64,000 bases of DNA from Gambelia wislizenii (Eukaryota > Chordata > Lepidosauria > Squamata > Crotaphytidae): NCBI GenBank assembly GCA_030847615.1, contig JAUMIR010000004.1, positions 273,071,501 through 273,135,500 on the forward strand, read 5' to 3'. How positions within the stretch are numbered: position 1 is the first letter of the stretch; each line of letters begins with the position of its first letter. Below are positions 10,739 to 21,249 of this stretch, one piece after another. Both the position numbers and the translations under genes were made by a program. The notes below the pieces were generated by a model. It saw nothing but the letters and a program-made list of their open reading frames with translations, had not been told where the DNA came from and ran no database searches.

Positions 10739-12083
10739 AGCCGGAACATTTTGCTTTCCATTCTGGCTTACCACATGGCATCATCATTCTTCAGCTGTTC
10801 TTCTGTTCTGGTCCCATGAAACAGTGGTAAAAATCATAGAATCATAGAATTGCAGAGTTGGAAGAGACCACGAGGGCCATCCAGTCCAACCCCCTGCCAC
10901 GCAGGAAATCTTGATCAAAGCATCCCCAACAGATGGCAATCCAGCCTCTGTTTGAAGACCTCCAAGGAATGAGACCCCACCATGCTCCGAGGGAGTGCGG
11001 AGCTCTTACTGTCAAAAAGTTCCTCCTAATGTTGAGGTGGAATCTCTGTTCCTGAAGCTTGCATCCATTGCTCCGTGTTCCAGTCTCTGGAGCAGCAGAA
11101 AACAAGCCTGCTCCATCCTCAGCGTGACATCCCTTCAAATACTTAAACAGGGCCATCATATTGCCTCTTAACCGTCTTTTTTCCTGGCTAAACATACCCA
11201 GCTCCCTAAGTCTCTCCTCATAAGGCATCGTTTCCAGACCTTTCACCATTTTAGTTGCCCTTCTCTGGACACGCTCCAATTTGTCAATATCCTTTTTGAA
11301 TTGTGGTGCCCAGAACTGGACACAGTATTCTAAGTGAGGTCTGGCCAAGGCAGAATAGAGTGGCACTATTACTTCCCTTGATCTAGACACTATACTTCTA
11401 TTGATACAGCCCAAAATCGCATTGGCCTTTTTAGCTGCCGCATCACATTGTTGACTCATGTTCAACTTGTGGTCTACTAGGACTCCTAGATCTCTTTCAC
11501 ACGTAGTCTCATTCAGCCAGGTCTCCCCCATCCTATATCTATGCATTTCATTTTTCCGCCCTAAATGCAGTACTTTACATTTCTCCGTATTGAATTTCAT
11601 TTTGTTAGCTTTGGCCCAGCTCTCCAGTCTATCCAGGTCATTCTGAATTTTGATCCTGTCCTCTCGGGTATTAGCTACTCCTCCTAATTTGGTGTCATCT
11701 GCAAATTTGATAAGTAAGCCCCTAATTCCCTTATCCAAGTCATTGATAAAGATGTTGAATAGCACTGGGCCCAGGACAGAACCCTGTGGCACCCCACTGG
11801 TCACATCTTTCCAAGACGAAGAGGAGCCACTGCTGAGCACCCTTTGGGTTCGGCCGGTCAACCAATTACAAATCCATTGAACAGTTAACTTGTCTAGCCC
11901 ACATTTTACAAGCTTGTTTGCAAGAATGTCATGGGGAACCTTGTCAAAGGCCTTACTGTCCTTTTCTAATTGATTTTTCCAGTTAGAAAAAAGACTCACT
12001 TTTACCACTATCTCCCATGGGACTGGAATGGAAGAACTGAAAAACAGTGATGGCATGCGGCAAGGCAGAATGGAAGGCAAAAC
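10739..12083. mobile_element. Palindromic MITE split by a CR1
   Basis: The sequence at 10745-10822 (TTTTGCTTTCCATTCTGGC, then CATGGCATCA, TTCTTCAGCTGTTCTTC and GGTCCCATG) reappears as its reverse complement at about 12010-12080. The two arms flank CR1 copy b (10833-11958). The simplest reading is a foldback MITE of roughly 200 bp whose centre was hit by CR1. Superfamily not determined. Confidence 0.55.
10833..11958 (-). pseudogene. CR1 LINE copy b, 5'-truncated reverse transcriptase
   Basis: The minus-strand frame reads [17 protein letters not shown], then [29 protein letters not shown] (catalytic DD), the thumb region and the CR1 C-terminus with LQEQRFHLNIRRNFLTVRA. A deletion of about 16 bp near 11000 shifts the last residues. 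The 3' end carries two ATCATAGA tail repeats. The 5' truncation at about 11958 falls at the same sequence point as AFDKVPHD in copy a. By eye the two copies are only a few percent different, so both are young. Confidence 0.9.
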
Positions 12084-12165
12084 ATACTGGCACTCCTGAC
12101 AGAAGGCCACCCCAGCCTCTGTTTAAAACCTCCAATGAAGGAGACTCTGCCATACACCAAGGAAA
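12084..12165 (-). repeat. Old CR1 3' remnant
   Basis: CCCCAGCCTCTGTTTAAAAC followed by CTCCAATGAAGGAGACTCTG matches the CR1 3' region in minus orientation, with more substitutions than the neighbouring copies. Confidence 0.5.
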
Positions 12166-12169
12166 TTAT

Positions 12170-15100
12170 TTTTCAAATAGAGGAAGCCATGCCCTGTGAG
12201 GAGCAGGTTAGGGAGCTGGGCATATTTAGCATGGAGAAGTAAAGGTTAAGAGCTGACATAATAGCCACGTTTAAATACTTGAAGGGATGTCATATTGAAG
12301 AGGGAACAAGCTTGTTTCTGCTGCTCAAGAAACTAGGGCACAGATCATAGAATCATAGAATCATAGAATCATAGAATTGCAGAGTTGGAAGAGACCACGA
12401 GGGCCATCCAGTCCAACCCCCTGCCACGCAGGAAATCACAATCAAAGCATCCCCGACAGATGGCCATCCAGCCTCTGTTTAAAGACCTCCAAGGAAGGAG
12501 ACCCCACCACGCTCCGAGGGAGTGTGTTCCACTGCCGAACAGCTCTTACTGTCAAAAAGTTCCTCCTCATGTTGAGGTGGAATCTCTGTTCCTGGAGCTT
12601 GCACCCATTGCTCCGTGTTCCAGTCTCTGGAGCAGCAGAAAACAAGCCTGCTGCATCCTCAGCGTGACATCCCTTCCAAAAACTTAAACAGGGCTATCAT
12701 ATCGCCTCTAAACCGTCTTTTTTCCAGGCTAAACATACCCAGCTCCCTAAGTCTCTCCTCATAAGGCATTGTTTCCAGACCTTTCACCATTTTAGTTGCC
12801 CTTCTCTGGACACGCTCCAATTTGTCAATATCCTTTCTGAATTGTGGTGCCCAGAACTGGACACAGTATTCTAAGTGAGGTCTGACCAAGGCAGAATAGA
12901 GTGCCACTATTACTTCCCTTGATCTAGACACTATACTTCTATTGATACAGCCCAAAATTGCATTGGCCTTTTTAGCTGCCGCATCACACTGTTGGCTCAT
13001 GTTCAACTTGTGGTCTACTAGGACTCCTAGATCCCTTTCGCACGTAGTCTCATTCAGCCAGGTCTCTCCCATCCTATATTTATGCATTTCATTTTTCCGC
13101 CCTAAATGCAGTACTTTACATTTCTCCGTATTGAATTTCATTTTGTTAGCTTTGGCCCAGCTCTCCAGTCTATCCAGGTCATTCTGAATTTTGATCCTGT
13201 CCTCTAGGGTATTAGCTACTCCTCCCAATTTGGTGTCATCTGCAAATTTGATAAGTATGCCCCTAATTCCCTCATCTAAGTCATTGATAAAGATGTTGAA
13301 TAGCACTGGGCCCAGGACAGAACCCTGTGGCACCCCACTGGTCACATCTTTCCAAGACGAAGAGGAGCCACTGCTGAGCACCCTTTGGGTTCGGCCGGTC
13401 AACCAATTACAAATCCATTGAACAGTTAACTTGTCTAGCCCACATTCTACAAGCTTGTTTGCAAGAATGTCATGGGGAACCTTGTCAAACGCCTTACTGA
13501 AATCAAGGTATGCAATGTCCACAGCATTCCCTTCATCTACCAAGCTGGTAACTTTATCAAAAAAAGAGATCAGATTAGTCTGGCATGACTTGTTTCTCTG
13601 AAACCCATGCTGACTTTTTGTGATTATGGCATTGCCTTCTAAATGTTCACAGACTCTCTGTTTAATGATCTGTTCTAGAATCTTCCCTGGTATTGATGTC
13701 AGACTAACTGGACGATAGTTGTTGGGATCCTCTTTTTTCCCCTTTTTGAAGATGGGAACAACGTTTGCCCTCCTCCAGTCTGCTGGGACTTCTCCTGTTC
13801 TCCAGGAGTTCTCAAAGGTTATTGCCAATGGCTCTGAGATTATATTTGCCAGCTCTTTTAATACTCTTGGATGTAGTTCATCTGGTCCTGGAGATTTAAA
13901 TTCATTTAGATTAAGAAGGTATTCCTGTACTACCTCTTTACTTATTTTGAGCTGGATTTCCCCTATTGTGTCCTCTGTTCCATTATCTTCAGGTTGATCA
14001 CCCTTTTCCTTTTCTGAAAACACTGAGGCAAAGAAGGTATTGAGTAATTCTGCCTTTTCTCTGTCCCCTGTTAGCATTTTGCCATCTTCTCCACGTAGCG
14101 GCCCTATCATTTCCTTCTTCCTCCTTTTGCTGCAGACATACCCAAAAAACCCCTTTTTATTGTTCTTAACCTCCCTAGCAAGCCTGAGCTCATTCTGCGC
14201 TTTAGCTTTTCTGACTTTACTCCTACACGTGTTCGCTATCTGTTTGAATTCTTCTTTGGTGATTTCCCCCCTTTTCCATTTCCTATACATGTTCCGTTTA
14301 AAACTTAGCTCCATTGAAAGTTCTTTAGTCATCCATCCTGGTTTCTTGAGACACCTCCCATTTTTCTTCCTCAATGGTACTGTTTGAAATTGTGCCTTCA
14401 GTATCTCCCTTTTGAGAAAGTCCCATCCGTCTTGAGGTCCCTTCTCTTTTAGTATTCTTGACCATGGGATCATCCCCAGTATTTCCCTGAGTTTATTGAA
14501 ATCAGCTCTCCTAACGTCAAGAATGCGTGTCTGACTATGCCTGGCTTCTCCTTTCCATTGTATAACAAACTCCAGGAGAACATGATCACTCTCACCTAAG
14601 GATCCCACCACTTGCACCCCATTAACCAGGTCGTCTCTGTTGGTTAGGATCAGATCTAAAATAGCTGACCCCCTTGTTGCCTCTTCCACCTTTTGGACCA
14701 TGAAATTGTCTTCCAGGCATGTAAGGAATTTGCTAGACCTTGTAGTTTTGGCTGAGTTAGATTGCCAGCAAATATCAGGATAGTTGAAGTCACCCATCAC
14801 TACTACATCTCTCCTTTCTGCATGTATATTCATCTGTTCTAGAAAGGCAACATCCAATTCCTCCGTCTGATTTGGGGGTCTGTAGTAGAGTCCCACAATA
14901 ACATCCCTGTTGTTTCCCTCCCCTTTAATTTTTATCCAGATGCTCTCCACCTGGCTTCCAGTATTGATGTCATGGATCACTTCACTAGTGTAACTATCCC
15001 TGACATATAATGCTATTCCTCCTCCTTTCCTGTTTGGCCTGTTTCTCCTATAAAGGTTATACCCCTCTATTCCTACATTCAAATCATGAGACTCGTCCCA

Positions 15101-15440
15101 CCAGGTTTCAGTAACACCTATTATATCATATTTGTTTTGTAGTGCAAGGAGTTCAAGTTCATCTTGCTTATTTCCCATGCTCTGTGCATTAGTGTAGACT
15201 CAAGAATGGACTCAAACTACAGAAAAGAGATTCCACCTAAACATTAGGAAGAACTTCCTAACAGAGTTGTTTGGCAGTGGAATGTGCTGCCTTGGAGTGT
15301 GGTGGAGTCTCCTTTGGAGGTTTTTAAACAGAGGCTGGATGGCCATCTGTCAGGAATTCTTTGACTGTGCATTCCTGCATGGCACACAGTTGCACTGGAT
15401 CACTCTTGTGGTCTTTTCCAACTCTATGATTCTATGATTC
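12170..15440 (+). mobile_element. Old CR1 fragment, plus strand, split by CR1 copy a
   Basis: The left part, 12180-12343, reads GAGGAGCAGGTTAGGGAGCT, then ATACTTGAAGGGATGTCAT and ends at AACTAGGGCACAG. The right part, about 15200-15440, resumes with GGACTCAAACTACAG, AAAGAGATTCCACCTAAAC and the 3' tail GATTCTATGATTC. Together they form one CR1 3' region like that at 56718. The join falls exactly where the younger opposite-strand CR1 (12344-15199) sits. Confidence 0.8.
12344..15199 (-). pseudogene. CR1 LINE copy a: endonuclease plus reverse transcriptase, nearly intact ORF2
   Basis: The minus-strand frame from 15178 down to 12659 encodes 839 residues. An APE-type endonuclease comes first, with TETWW (E24), [10 protein letters not shown] (D130, N132) and the SDH triad (197-199). 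The reverse transcriptase follows, with [35 protein letters not shown] (about 614-624) and FADDTK (DD at 647-648). A single-base insertion near 12675 shifts the frame. The remaining C-terminus continues in another frame at 12442-12645 and ends in HLSGML. The 5' end is cut within the first endonuclease motif (TNAQS at about 15190), so ORF1 and the start of ORF2 are missing. The 3' end has four tail repeats of the ATTCTATG type. CR1 proteins copy their RNA at a nicked target using this tail. Confidence 0.93.
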
Positions 15441-16140
15441 TTAGAGTGAGGGTAAGGTCCCACCTGGTGAAAATGGGAACATTCATAAGGAAGAAATTAT
15501 TCTCTCATATACATGATGAAGGATTGCTGCTCTTTCGTGCAGGGAGTTGGGTGTACAGAGTAAGGAAGGCAACAAGGGGCACAAGTACTGAAGTCCATAA
15601 TCCTGTGGACTGCACAGCAACGGAGAAGTATCAGGGTCTTAGTATTTGGAGGAAGGGTGTCTATGTTTGGAAAAATCCATCTTTCCATTTAGTAACATAG
15701 GAAGCTAGCATATAGGAGGTTGTATCAATCTAGCCCTGTATTGTCCACTCCAACTGGCAGAGGATCTCTTAGTGGAGGTGTATCCCATCCTTTACTACCT
15801 GGTTTTATATTTTAAAAAGCCATTTATTGAAGGTAGCTTTGCAAAAAACTTTAGAGCAGAGCAAGGCAAAATGTATCTGTGGGTCACATGCAGCCCACAG
15901 GATCAGACCAGGAAAAAAAAAACCCAGACTTTTTACTTCCAATGCCACTAAAGACCTTCATGGGATGCATTTTTTCCATTTTCCCTGCCACAGGCCTTTT
16001 TAAGCTTGCAGAAAAGTTTTTCTAAAGCAGGAAGTAGACAGGAAGTGCCTTCTGGCCACTTCCTGTTACAAAAATACCCAGGGCCCCAAAAACATGGTGG
16101 AAATGATCCCATGCTCTCTACAGTGTGTGGGGGGGGGGAA
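15441..16140. other. No gene seen
   Basis: There is no recognisable coding or RNA feature. Confidence 0.4.
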
Positions 16141-16293
16141 TAGATATGTGAAGTCGAAGACTTTCACTGCCAGCATCCATAGGTTTTCCGTGGTTTGGGG
16201 GGGCTGTGAGGCCATGGAAATAAACTCTTCCAGAACATGGCCTCACAGCCCGAAAAAAACCCATGGAAAACCTAAAAATAGATATGTTTGCAG
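16141..16293. mobile_element. Palindromic repeat, family shared with 60724
   Basis: The left half has GTCGAAGACTTTCACTG, ATCCATAGGTTTTCCGTGG and GGGCTGTGAGGCCATGG. The right half contains CCAGAACATGGCCTCACAGC, CCCATGGAAAACCTA. The two halves are inverted. The copy at 60724-60840 has the same blocks. Confidence 0.55.
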
Positions 16294-17655
16294 GGATGGG
16301 GTGGTGTGGCCCTCCAAGGTCCCTTGGAGATCTAATACAACCCCTACCCCCTACCCACGCATGCACTTTAGAATAACACTGCTTTACAACAAATTCAAAA
16401 GGAGTTGTTATGAAAACTAAGTAACTGGAGGGCTGATGCTATAATTAGCCAGTGAGGCAACTACCTCAGATGAGGGTAACAGTGACAGGTCCCCCTTGGC
16501 TTTTGGCCCTGAGCCCTCTGTTCTTTCACTTTTCTTGAAGGATAGTTGTGTGTCCTACATCTCCTTAACAGGTGGGAGCCCTAAACTCATAGCAAGCTTG
16601 AACAATGTTGAAGACTGATCTACTAGTCCAGTCAGGTTGTGTACATGGAACGTTAAGGTCCTCCATCTTGTCCTTTGCCATACGCAGCAAAATAAATAAC
16701 TCTGCTGGGTAGCTTATTACAAAAAAAAAAAAGAAAAGAAAAAGAAAAAAATGCTGAGATTTCTTCTCTCCCCTTCTGCCCACTCACACACCCGCCCCCA
16801 CTGGAGGAAGGGAACATTATGAGCATATGCACCTTGTCATATCATGTATCTGGGACCTGGGCATAAATCTTATGAAAAGGGAAAGTCTATCCAAAACCAG
16901 GAGAGTCTTTCCAAAAGATCAGTGTTTATAGCACCTAAGAGAATTTTTCTGAAGATGCTCAAATCTTCAGGTCACACAGAATGAGTACCATATGCAGCAC
17001 AGCTGGCAAAATGCAGACAGGTTCTACTCATTTGAAAAGGACCCCAAAACATCTGGCATGAAAAGAATTTCACTTACTACAGTAGCACTGATGATAGTGA
17101 CAGGTTTACAAATATCTTTGGTACCAGGTTTGTACCAATGTGAAGCTGAACACAATATTGTGAAGGCACACCTGAATTTTTCAGGATGATTCCCCCCACC
17201 CTATAATGGCAACTTGGTAGCATGTCATGTTTTTGTTTTGTTTCTTAAAACTAAATAAATTAAAAGGAAATGTGTTCTCACTAACTCTTCCATTCCATAA
17301 ATTAACTAAGACCCATCTTTCAAAAAATTGGTTACACTGCTGATAATTAAGTTTTCATTTATAATAAGTTAATTTATATATGCAAGTCACTTCCCATATC
17401 TTTCTTAACCAAGTTGTTTTCCTTTGAGTATTTTTTCCTGTCAAAACGTGCAATACAGTACATGTTTTAGCTATCATGAGTAAAACACTAATCATCTGTA
17501 AGTCGACATGCTCTACAGTTGTATTCAATATGCATAATAGGATAGGTTTTTTTTTAATTTGGAGGCAAACTATACCCTGTTAAATTATTAATTATAGGTA
17601 AAACAGAAGTCCAGATTTTTAAAAATTTACCCAGTTCCCAAGAAATATAAAGGTA
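16294..17655. other. No gene seen
   Basis: A poly(A)/AAAAG-rich stretch lies at 16720-16752. I see no coding homology. Confidence 0.4.
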
Positions 17656-17860
17656 CATTGGGCCCTCCAGATCTGTGGGGGTTCAGTTATGGGGGGCCCT
17701 GCAGATGGCAAAAAACATGGATGGTCATGCCTCATATTATTAAATGGCAGGGAGATGTGCATGTGGACATCAGTGTGCACATAGCCATCGTTTTAGGTGT
17801 GGAACGTGACCACCCACTGGTGCTTGAAACTGTGAACCCACGGATCAGGAGGGCCCCCTG
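17656..17860. mobile_element. Tigger-type MITE, copy c
   Basis: It starts CATTGGGCCCTCCAGATC and ends ACGGATCAGGAGGGCCCCCTG, with flanking TA on both sides (17654-17655, 17861-17862). It is a non-autonomous pogo-type relic. Confidence 0.7.
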
Positions 17861-18197
17861 TAGTCAGCTTCTGTAGTTTTATATCTCCAGCAGAGCATTT
17901 TAGTATGATAGATCTTAGAGTGAGATACCATTGTTAAATAGCTTGCAAATATTTTCTTTAAGCTTTTAATGTATTAATAATTTTACAGGAGTAAGCTAAC
18001 TACATGAGTGGATTTATATTTCAGTAGTTGAAGAACACAGCAAGGGCATTGCCCTCCAAACCGTCACTACTTCCATTGAAGGTCTCCACATATCAAGGGC
18101 TGGAAGGAGCTCAATCTGTATACATTTTGTACAAAAGGCAGTATTTTCTGTGCAAAACCCAATGATTTTTGTTGCGAATTATTTTTTTTTAATAAAA

Positions 18198-18430
18198 AAC
18201 AAGTTCCAAAATGTGGAAAAATCTCACTGTGGTTGAACTTCGTTTGGGGAAACAATGTGTCTTGATGTGTCAAAACACACTTTCTCTTCAAGGATTTGTG
18301 AGCATTTTTTTACGTCCCTGTTCCAGACAGATTACTCCTAGTGATATCAGTCTGAAAATGTTCAACTGTTCCAGTTCTGCCTTCTTCAAATTTCTTCTGC
18401 AGGAGGAAAAAAGACAGAAGAAGCAATAAG
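18198..18430. repeat. Local duplicated segment, copy 1
   Basis: The blocks AAAAATCTCACTGTGGTTGA, TTTCTCTTCA, CCCTGTTCCAGACAGATTAC and ATCAGTCTGAAAATGTT recur in the same order at 18828-18952 and 20508-20590. In the second copy the last block is separated from the others by about 1.55 kb. Origin unknown. Confidence 0.55.
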
Positions 18431-18669
18431 AGAGTCACTGAAAGCACTGCTCAGATATCTAAATAGGTGGGATTGGTCTGTGACATGTTGATCTAAAATC
18501 CATTTGTGTCTTGGACTGTGTCTACTAAAAAACATTGTCTTGGTCTTACAAGAGACAGATGTTCATATGGACAATATGCAGTAAATGCATTCAAAAGATT
18601 TTTGAAACCCAAACAAGAGATGGAGGGAGAGAAAGGGAGGGGGAGAGATTAGCACTAAATCATCTGAGT

Positions 18670-18825
18670 ATGTGTGTAAGTACCTTCAAGTCATCTGTCA
18701 ACTTATGGACACCCCATAAATTTCATAGGGTTTTCTTAAGCAAGGAAGGTGGTTTTGCCATTTCCTTTCTCTGAAATCTAGCCTACAGCACCTGGTATTC
18801 CGTCTCCTCTCACCCATCATTTCTT
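18670..18825 (-). mobile_element. 5S-derived SINE, minus strand, partial
   Basis: GTACCTTCAAGTCATCTGTC is followed by CTTATGG, CATAGGGTTTTCTTAAGCAA, GCACCTGGTATTCC and GTCTCCTCTCACCCATC. The last blocks are the reverse complement of the 5S rRNA intermediate region (GGAATACCRGGTGCTGT). The first blocks are the Sauria-type SINE 3' end. See the plus-strand copy at 62833. Confidence 0.65.
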
Positions 18826-19348
18826 CAAAAAATTTCTAAAATCTGAAAAATCTCACTGTGGTTGACTTTAAAAAAAAGTGTCTTCTTGTGTCAAGAAACT
18901 CTTTCTCTTCAGGGATTTATTTTTTACATCCCTGTTCCAGACAGATTACCATGGTTGCGTTTACACGGGCAAATATTTCCCTAAATATACTGCTAAGATT
19001 GCTCATTGTTCCCACGGATTGCACCACAGTATCGCCTCATTCAGAAGGGGGGAAGGTAAAAAACCCAAATATAGAGTCTCAGGGGATCTTGCTACTTTTG
19101 CAGACTTATTTGGAAAGTAGCGCAACTTAGCGCATTATTGATTGTGTAAACAACCATTTCGCTAAGGGCTGTGTGGATTACCAGCAATCTCCCTGATACA
19201 ATTGCAACAGAGCTGCACTGTAATTGGTTCTTATGATGAAGGGGTGGGCTGGCAAGATGGTGGAGTCAGGAGGGAGACTCAATAGCAATCAGGAAATCTT
19301 AAAATCCTTCGTGTCTACTGTTTGCTTTGGTGCCAAGGGAAGTCTATA

Positions 19349-19637
19349 CAGGGAGCTGCAGGGGGGAGGCAATGGCTCAGTGTTGATCAGCTGTTACCCA
19401 CGGAGAAAAAAACCTTTGCGTCTGCATTTTGATTTGGGGCCAGGGAGCTGCAGGAGGGAGGCAATGGCTCAGTGTCAATTAGCTGTTCCCACAGAGAAAA
19501 AAACTTCGCACCTGCATTTTGATTTGGGGGCAGGGAGCTACAGGGGGGAGGCAATGGCTCAGTGTCGAATAGCTGTTACCCACGGAGAAAAAAAACTTCA
19601 TGTCTGCAGTTTGATTTGGGGCCAGGGAGTTACGGGG
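19349..19637 (+). repeat. Minisatellite, three full 90-92 bp units plus a split fourth
   Basis: The units start CAGGGAGCT at 19349, 19441, 19531 and 19623. Each carries GGAGGCAATGGCTCAGTGT, CACGGAGAAAAAAA and CTGCATTTTGATTTGGGG blocks. The fourth unit is cut at 19637 by a solo LTR and resumes at 20240-20300. The 210-codon frame across it is a by-product of the repeat phase, since the unit length is near a multiple of three. Confidence 0.8.
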
Positions 19638-20239
19638 TGTTGTGAAGCCAACTCAATAGCTGATAAGGAGCCCGGCTCGGCAACAACCCAGTTGAAAAGC
19701 ACAGTACCTGGTGTTGTCACTAGCAGTCCTACAGGGTCAGAAGTACAGAGAGAGAGAGAGAGTGCAGAACGAAGAGGCAGTCCAAGGTCAAAAGGGTTCC
19801 GTCAGGTGGGTCAACGAAGGCAGTCCAAGGTCAAGATATCCAAAGTCTCAAGATAGCAAGGTTCCAGGAGAGTCACAGGCAGAGGATTCCTCCAGGTAAC
19901 GCAGACTGCCTGAAACAAGGAACTTAGCATCCCACAGCTGCTTATGTTGGCCCAGCTCCCACTCCCAGCTGCGGGGTGATTGATGAGCTTCTGTCTCTTA
20001 ATCTCTGGGAACGACAAAGCCACGCCTTCTCTGCTCTCCTTTGGCTAAAGGTAGGTACCTGCTCTTCTACCTCTTGCTCTTGCTCCATTATGTCTCCCAG
20101 GCTTGGACCCTGAGCTGGGGGAGGGCTAGGCTGCTGAGCCCTGGGTTCTTCAGGGCTAGACTCAGACTCAGCCAGCTCTTCTGCTGCTGGCTCAGCCTCC
20201 TCGCCTTCTGAGTGCTCAGAGTCCTGACTGACCATGACA
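19638..20239 (-). mobile_element. Solo LTR, TGTCATG family, 5-bp TSD CGGGG
   Basis: On the minus strand the LTR runs from TGTCATGGTCAGTCAGG to TTGGCTTCACAACA (602 bp). The 5-bp duplication CGGGG flanks it exactly at 19633-19637 and 20240-20244. No internal region remains, so it is the product of LTR-LTR recombination. A minus-strand frame starting at the ATG in LTR positions 5-7 (20235) runs 97 codons and opens with an acidic Glu/Ser/Pro-rich peptide. Two other solo LTRs here (31524, 45646) share this start layout. Confidence 0.85.
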
Positions 20240-20599
20240 CGGGGGGAGGCAATGGCTCAGTGTCGATCAGCTGTTAACCACGGAGTTGGGGCCAGGGCAG
20301 ACATTCCTATTGCATTCTTTGTCCTTCTCTCCAATGCTTGGCCACCCCCCACACATTTGCCTGTCTGAATCACAAAGTGGGGAAAAAAACAGAGCAACAA
20401 AATACAACTGTTTCCTCCATACACAATGTAAACTACCCACCACTGGTGCGAAAAAGCGCTAAAGCGCAATATCGCTATAAAACCTGCCATGTAATTGTAG
20501 CCTGTGAGTACTATCAGTCTGAAAATGTTGCTCAGCTATTCCAGCTTTGCCTTCTTCACATGTTTTCTGCAGGAGAAATGCAGAAGCAGCAGTGGAAAA

Positions 20600-21036
20600 T
20601 CTGGACAGATTGCAAGTAGAAGATAGCATAATCCAAAGAAGGGGTAGATAACTGCATGGGAATCAGGGACCAATTTTTCCCTCTCTGAACCCTCTCCCTC
20701 TTGAACCACACTTCCTGTTGCTATTTTGAGAGGGACTGCTGAGGAAAACAAAGGCATTTGGCGGTAGTATGGGACATTTGAGAGTCTAGTCTGTGGGCAT
20801 GGGAGGGTATATTTTCACATGTTTTCATACGTTGGGGGGGGCCTTTCTGAATGTGAGAAGGAATTGTAAAAGGGATCCTGCTTCTGACTGTGGGAGAGGG
20901 GTGGAACCATCCCAATTGACAGGAGAACAGAGCCTTGTTACTCACTGTTCCTGATGCCTGGTAAACCAGGATTGGGAGACTTTTATTATCCCTACATATT
21001 CCTTACACTATTTAATATGTTAAGCGTCATGAATAC
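20600..21036. other. No gene seen
   Basis: No recognisable feature. Confidence 0.4.
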
Positions 21037-21247
21037 ATGATGTAGTGGCTGGAGCATTGGACTATGATTTTAGAAACCAGGGTTTGAATCCCTTCTTAGC
21101 CATGGAAACCTGCTGGGTTACCTTTGGCAAGCCACACTATCTCAGCATCAGAGGAAGGCTAAGCAAACCCCTCTGAACAAATCTTGCCAGGACACCCCTG
21201 TGATAGGTTTGCTTTGAAGGTACACAACAACAACAACAACAACAACA
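21037..21247 (+). mobile_element. Sauria-type tRNA-derived SINE
   Basis: The plus-strand copy contains GTAGTGGCTGGAGCATTGGA, the B-box-like GGGTTTGAATCCC, AACCTGCTGGGTTACCTTTG, CCCCTCTGAACAAATCTTGCC, GATAGGTTTGC and the 3' tail (ACAAC/AAC)n at 21222-21247. The tRNA-like head would hold an internal RNA polymerase III promoter. An internal 3' segment is deleted relative to the copy at 25328. Confidence 0.8.
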
Positions 21248-21249
21248 TG

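Larger units (their letters stand above)
18953..20507. mobile_element. Possible TIR element of about 1.55 kb carrying a minisatellite and a solo LTR
   Basis: This segment interrupts the second copy of the 18198 repeat, between its AGATTAC and ATCAGTCTG blocks. The ends are weak inverted repeats: GGTTGCGTTTACACGGGC versus GGCTACAATTACATGGC read from the other end. The left portion contains AGCGCATTATTGATTGTGTA and the right portion AAAAAGCGCTAAAGCGCAAT. No transposase is seen. The boundary call is inference from the interrupted repeat; the class is unknown. Confidence 0.4.

Noticed and set aside
12344..12377. Short tandem ATCATAGA repeats resembling a direct-repeat array
   Set aside because: They are the CR1 3' tail repeats; there are no spacers and no CRISPR context.
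12942..14387. Several 76-115 codon plus-strand frames
   Set aside because: Shadows of the CR1 ORF2 on the other strand.
19224..19856. 210-codon frame with repeated HFDLG-type segments
   Set aside because: It is the translation of a 90-92 bp minisatellite followed by a solo LTR; no conserved protein is implied.
21037..21110. Functional tRNA gene
   Set aside because: Only SINE-type promoter boxes are present, with no cloverleaf or mature tRNA ends.
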